From positions 1,884,151-1,948,150 of the forward strand of contig NZ_JAPNJW010000002.1 in the NCBI RefSeq assembly GCF_026626745.1: DNA of 64,000 nt. Direction: 5' to 3'. Shown one piece after another: positions 61,775 to 64,000 of the stretch (positions within the stretch are counted from its first letter, which is position 1; the number at the start of each line of letters is the position of its first letter). Made by a program: the position numbers and the translations under genes. Origin of the DNA: Nannocystis sp. RBIL2. Its GTDB lineage: Bacteria > Myxococcota_A > Polyangia > Nannocystales > Nannocystaceae. The notes under the pieces are model-generated. The model was given only the letters and a program-made list of their open reading frames with translations. It was not told where the DNA came from and searched no databases.

Positions 61775-62781
61775 ATTGGCTCCCAGTGTTCGGCGGCTGG
61801 CTGCGCAACGTGCCCGACGAGGGCATGGCGGCCACCTGGGACTACGCGCGCCGGCTCGCAGTGCGCAGCGAGGAGCTCGGCTACGACCTCACCCTCGTCG
61901 CCGAGCTGTTCCTCAACGACATCAAGGGCCCGGCCGCGCCGGCGCTCGACGCCTGGACCACCGCGGCCGCGCTGGCGGCCGTCACCACCCGCCTCGAGCT
62001 CATGGTCGCGGTGCGCCCGACCTTCCACAGCCCGGCGATCTTCGCCAAGCAGGCCGCCAACCTCGACCGGATCAGCGGCGGCCGGCTCGCGCTCAACGTC
62101 GTCTCTTCGTGGTGGTCCGACGAGGCCCGCCGCTACGGCGTCCGCTTCGAGCGCCACGACGACCGCTACGCCCGCACCGACGAGTGGCTGCAGGTCGTCA
62201 CCGGCGCCTGGAGCGAGCCCGAGTTCTCGTTCCGCGGCCAGTACTACGAGGTCGAGGCGTGCGTGCTCGAGCCCAAGCCGGCGCGACGGCCCGTGATCTA
62301 TGCGGGCGGCGAGTCCGAGGCCGCGAAGTCGCTGATCGCCCGCGCCTGCGACGCCTACGTCATGCACGGCGACCCGCCCGAGCGCGTGGCCCCCAAGATC
62401 GCCGACATGCGCCGCCGCCGGGACGCCCTCGGCCTGCCGCCGATGCAGCACGGCATGGCCGCCTACGTCATCGTCCGCGCCAGCGAGGCCGAGGCCGAGC
62501 GCGAGCGGGCGCGGATCACCGACGTCTCCGAGGGCTCGCCCGGCTACGCCAACTACCGCGACTTTCTACAAAACACCCAGCTCGAGCAGCAGGTCAGCCG
62601 CGAGGACTACTCGGTCTCGAACCGGGGCCTGCGCGCCGGCCTGGTCGGCACGCCGGAGCAAGTCGCCGACCAGATCCGCCGCTTCGAAGCCGCCGGCGTC
62701 GACCTCCTGCTCCTGCAGTGCAGCCCGCAGCTCGAGGAGATGGAGCGCTTCGCCGCCGAGGTGATGCCGCTGCTGCGCTGA
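61762..62781 (+). CDS. LLM-class flavin-dependent monooxygenase (SfnG/SsuD-like)
   Basis: A 339-residue TIM-barrel flavin enzyme. The start MRFGYWLPVFGGWL is followed by SEELGYDLTLVAELF, RLELMVAVRPTFHSPAIFAKQAANLDRISGGRLALNVVSSWW, ARRYG, HDDRYARTDEWLQVV and GTPEQVADQIRRFEAAGVDLLLLQ. The pattern is close to dimethyl-sulfone monooxygenase SfnG and alkanesulfonate monooxygenase SsuD; both use FMNH2 from a separate reductase. Exact substrate unknown. The ATG lies inside a 14-bp repeat unit (CATG 61761), and no ordinary ribosome site is seen apart from TAGGAACGGA. Confidence 0.9.
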   Translation: MRFGYWLPVFGGWLRNVPDEGMAATWDYARRLAVRSEELGYDLTLVAELFLNDIKGPAAPALDAWTTAAALAAVTTRLELMVAVRPTFHSPAIFAKQAANLDRISGGRLALNVVSSWWSDEARRYGVRFERHDDRYARTDEWLQVVTGAWSEPEFSFRGQYYEVEACVLEPKPARRPVIYAGGESEAAKSLIARACDAYVMHGDPPERVAPKIADMRRRRDALGLPPMQHGMAAYVIVRASEAEAERERARITDVSEGSPGYANYRDFLQNTQLEQQVSREDYSVSNRGLRAGLVGTPEQVADQIRRFEAAGVDLLLLQCSPQLEEMERFAAEVMPLLR

Positions 62782-62795
62782 GATCTTTTTCCCGA

Positions 62796-62865
62796 CATGT
62801 CCTATGCGACATGTCCTATCCGACGTTACCTAAACGACATACCCCGAGTGACATGTCGGAACCAT
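62796..62865. repeat. Five-unit 14-bp-pitch array after the monooxygenase gene
   Basis: Units at 62796, 62810, 62824, 62838 and 62852: CATG, CATG, CGTT, CATA, CATG, all 14 bp apart. GACATGTCCTATGC and GACATGTCCTATCC are near-identical neighbours, while the third and fourth have drifted. Confidence 0.88.
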
Positions 62866-63244
62866 TCGACGGATCGCCGCCCCGGCCTCGCTGACCAGCG
62901 CACGCGCCCTGCGCCGCGAACAGGTCACCGCGCTGGACCCGAGGACAGCTCTCCGCCTCGCGGCGGACCGCGCATGGCGGTCAGCGCATCGAGCTCGGCT
63001 GACCGCGCCGGACACGAGCGGTCGCCAGGACAGCTCGCGGACCGACGAAAGACAGCGACTCGCAGTCGACGATGAGCGCGCCGCGCCCGGCTGTCCGCAT
63101 GGGCCAGGGCTCGAACCGAGCCGTCCGCTCTCATGCAGTTCCTGCCCGCTCTGCTGTCAGCCTCGTCTGCCCCCAACCGGCCTTGGCGCGCCCGCTCACA
63201 TCGACGTCCTGCAAAACATCCCCGCCGCCGCGCGACCTCTCGGT
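62866..63244. other. Gene-free stretch
   Basis: About 380 bp with no supported gene. It holds one dyad of the repeat family (GCTG 62932, CAGC 62946) and fragments of GGACAGCTC. Frames on either strand lack recognisable domains. Confidence 0.55.
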
Positions 63245-64000
63245 GTGAGACTCCGGCTCCTCCTCGCCCTCGCCTTCGTCCCCTCCTGCATCGACTTCGT
63301 CCTCGACGCCGACCTCGACGGTCCGCGCGTCCTCGCCAGCGACTTGCCCGGTCCGCGCGCAGTCGAGGTCCCCGTCGCGGGTCCGTGGCGGCTCGAGTTC
63401 AGCGAGCCGCTCGACCCTCGCCGCCTGCGCGTCGCCCTGCTCGCCTGGGAGACCGTCGGCGCCTGCGAGCTCACCCCCGAGTGCGACGAGGGCAGCTGCG
63501 AGCGCGGGCGCTGCCAGGTCGACCCGATCGCCGACGCCGACCTGCGCGCCCTGGAGCGCGGCGACCCGCTCGACGGCGCCATCCCGCTCGCCCTCACCCT
63601 CGAGGACCTGCCCAAAAGACCAGGCACTCGCCTGCACATCACCCCGGAGCGCCCGCTCGCAGCGCACGCCCGCCACAGCCTCCTCGTGTTCGCCCGCGAC
63701 CGCCGCGGCGCGCCGCTGGTCGACGACGACGGCGAGGCAGTCGTGTGGCGGCGCGACCTCGTCACGGCCGGCCCCGCCAGCTCGGGCCCGGCGCCGCGGC
63801 TCGTCTCGCCGCCGCCCGGGGCCGACCTCGTGCCCACCGATCTCGCCCGCATCGACACCGCCTTCGCTCGCCCGGTCGCCCCCGTCCCCGGCGACACCTT
63901 GCAGCTGCGCGCCGCCGATCATCAGCGCGAGCTCGTCGATCCCGTCGCCTGTCCCGGCTGGGTGCCCGGCCTCTGCCTGTCCTGGAGGACAGCCGAGCTG
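63245..64000 (+). CDS. Lipoprotein with bacterial Ig-like domains, cut by the window edge
   Basis: 252 codons of an open frame that runs off the window. The GTG at 63245 begins VRLRLLLALAFVPSCIDF, a short signal peptide with lipobox VPSC. GPWRLEFSEPLDPRRLRVALL and LHITPERPLAAHARHSLLVFARD follow, the pattern of SbsA/Big-type Ig-like domains. The same FSEPLDP-like opening recurs later as IDTAFARPVAPVPGDTL. A Cys-rich insert (CELTPECDEGSCERGRC) may be disulfide-bonded. The last bases contain a 14-bp dyad (CCTG 63976, CAGC 63990). Probably surface-exposed; function unknown. Confidence 0.78.
   Translation, partial: MRLRLLLALAFVPSCIDFVLDADLDGPRVLASDLPGPRAVEVPVAGPWRLEFSEPLDPRRLRVALLAWETVGACELTPECDEGSCERGRCQVDPIADADLRALERGDPLDGAIPLALTLEDLPKRPGTRLHITPERPLAAHARHSLLVFARDRRGAPLVDDDGEAVVWRRDLVTAGPASSGPAPRLVSPPPGADLVPTDLARIDTAFARPVAPVPGDTLQLRAADHQRELVDPVACPGWVPGLCLSWRTAEL

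Noticed and set aside
33740..62865. Insertion sequences or MITEs behind the repeats
   Set aside because: No transposase, no terminal inverted repeats of useful length and no target-site duplications were seen.

Overview
The window is about 70 percent GC and reads as a chromosomal segment of a myxobacterium (phylum Myxococcota). Two things point there: an FHA-domain enhancer-binding protein, and a secreted metalloprotease ending in a MYXO-CTERM-type tail (Cys, hydrophobic segment, Arg cluster). The proline/alanine-rich proteins with FHA, PP2C, STAS and pseudokinase modules fit as well. A Nannocystis-like lineage is possible, but that is inference; there is no rRNA gene in the window.

Left half (1-29.8 kb): every gene lies on the minus strand and most are housekeeping. 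From right to left: rimP-nusA-ylxR-infB-rbfA-truB-rpsO, a terminator, pnp-dut, a tail-anchored pseudokinase, purC, a small membrane protein, purF, prfB (with the programmed +1 frameshift), lolC-lolE-lolD, bamA, two skp/ompH genes, fabZ, a lipoprotein, a 59-residue protein with its own promoter and terminator, an FHA/sigma54-type regulator, folP and the start of cdaA. Envelope biogenesis (Lol transport, Bam assembly, periplasmic chaperones, fatty-acid dehydration) forms one tightly overlapping block. Translation and RNA metabolism form another. A putative transcription attenuator precedes rimP.

Right half (29.9-64 kb): genes on both strands, mostly signalling, envelope and lineage-specific. 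They include a nitrilase / ECF sigma / small protein / NrsF-like membrane protein cluster joined by 4-nt overlaps, a sugar-nucleotide epimerase, a deaminase, a PP2C phosphatase next to a double-FHA protein, and a lipoprotein / Zn-phospholipase-C-like pair. Further right are an HTTM protein with its partner, a MYXO-CTERM metalloprotease, a PBP4-type DD-carboxypeptidase, a DUF2167 protein, a lipid-kinase-like protein, a response regulator / histidine kinase pair, two paralogous small membrane proteins, an RsbR-like PAS-STAS protein, an Omp85-type barrel, an ATP-grasp enzyme, an SfnG-like flavin monooxygenase and a truncated Ig-like lipoprotein.

Most unusual signal: an interspersed repeat built from a palindromic decamer (ideal form GGACATGTCC, variants with CCTG/CAGG/CAGC) set at an exact 14-bp pitch in runs of 2-7 units. 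It occurs at roughly 45 places, between genes and inside them, in all reading frames. It is found even inside folP, truB, bamA, lolC, lolE, galE and the histidine kinase. It supplies some start codons and sits beside local duplications. I do not recognise it as a described element. No tRNA, rRNA, CRISPR array, insertion sequence or prophage was seen.
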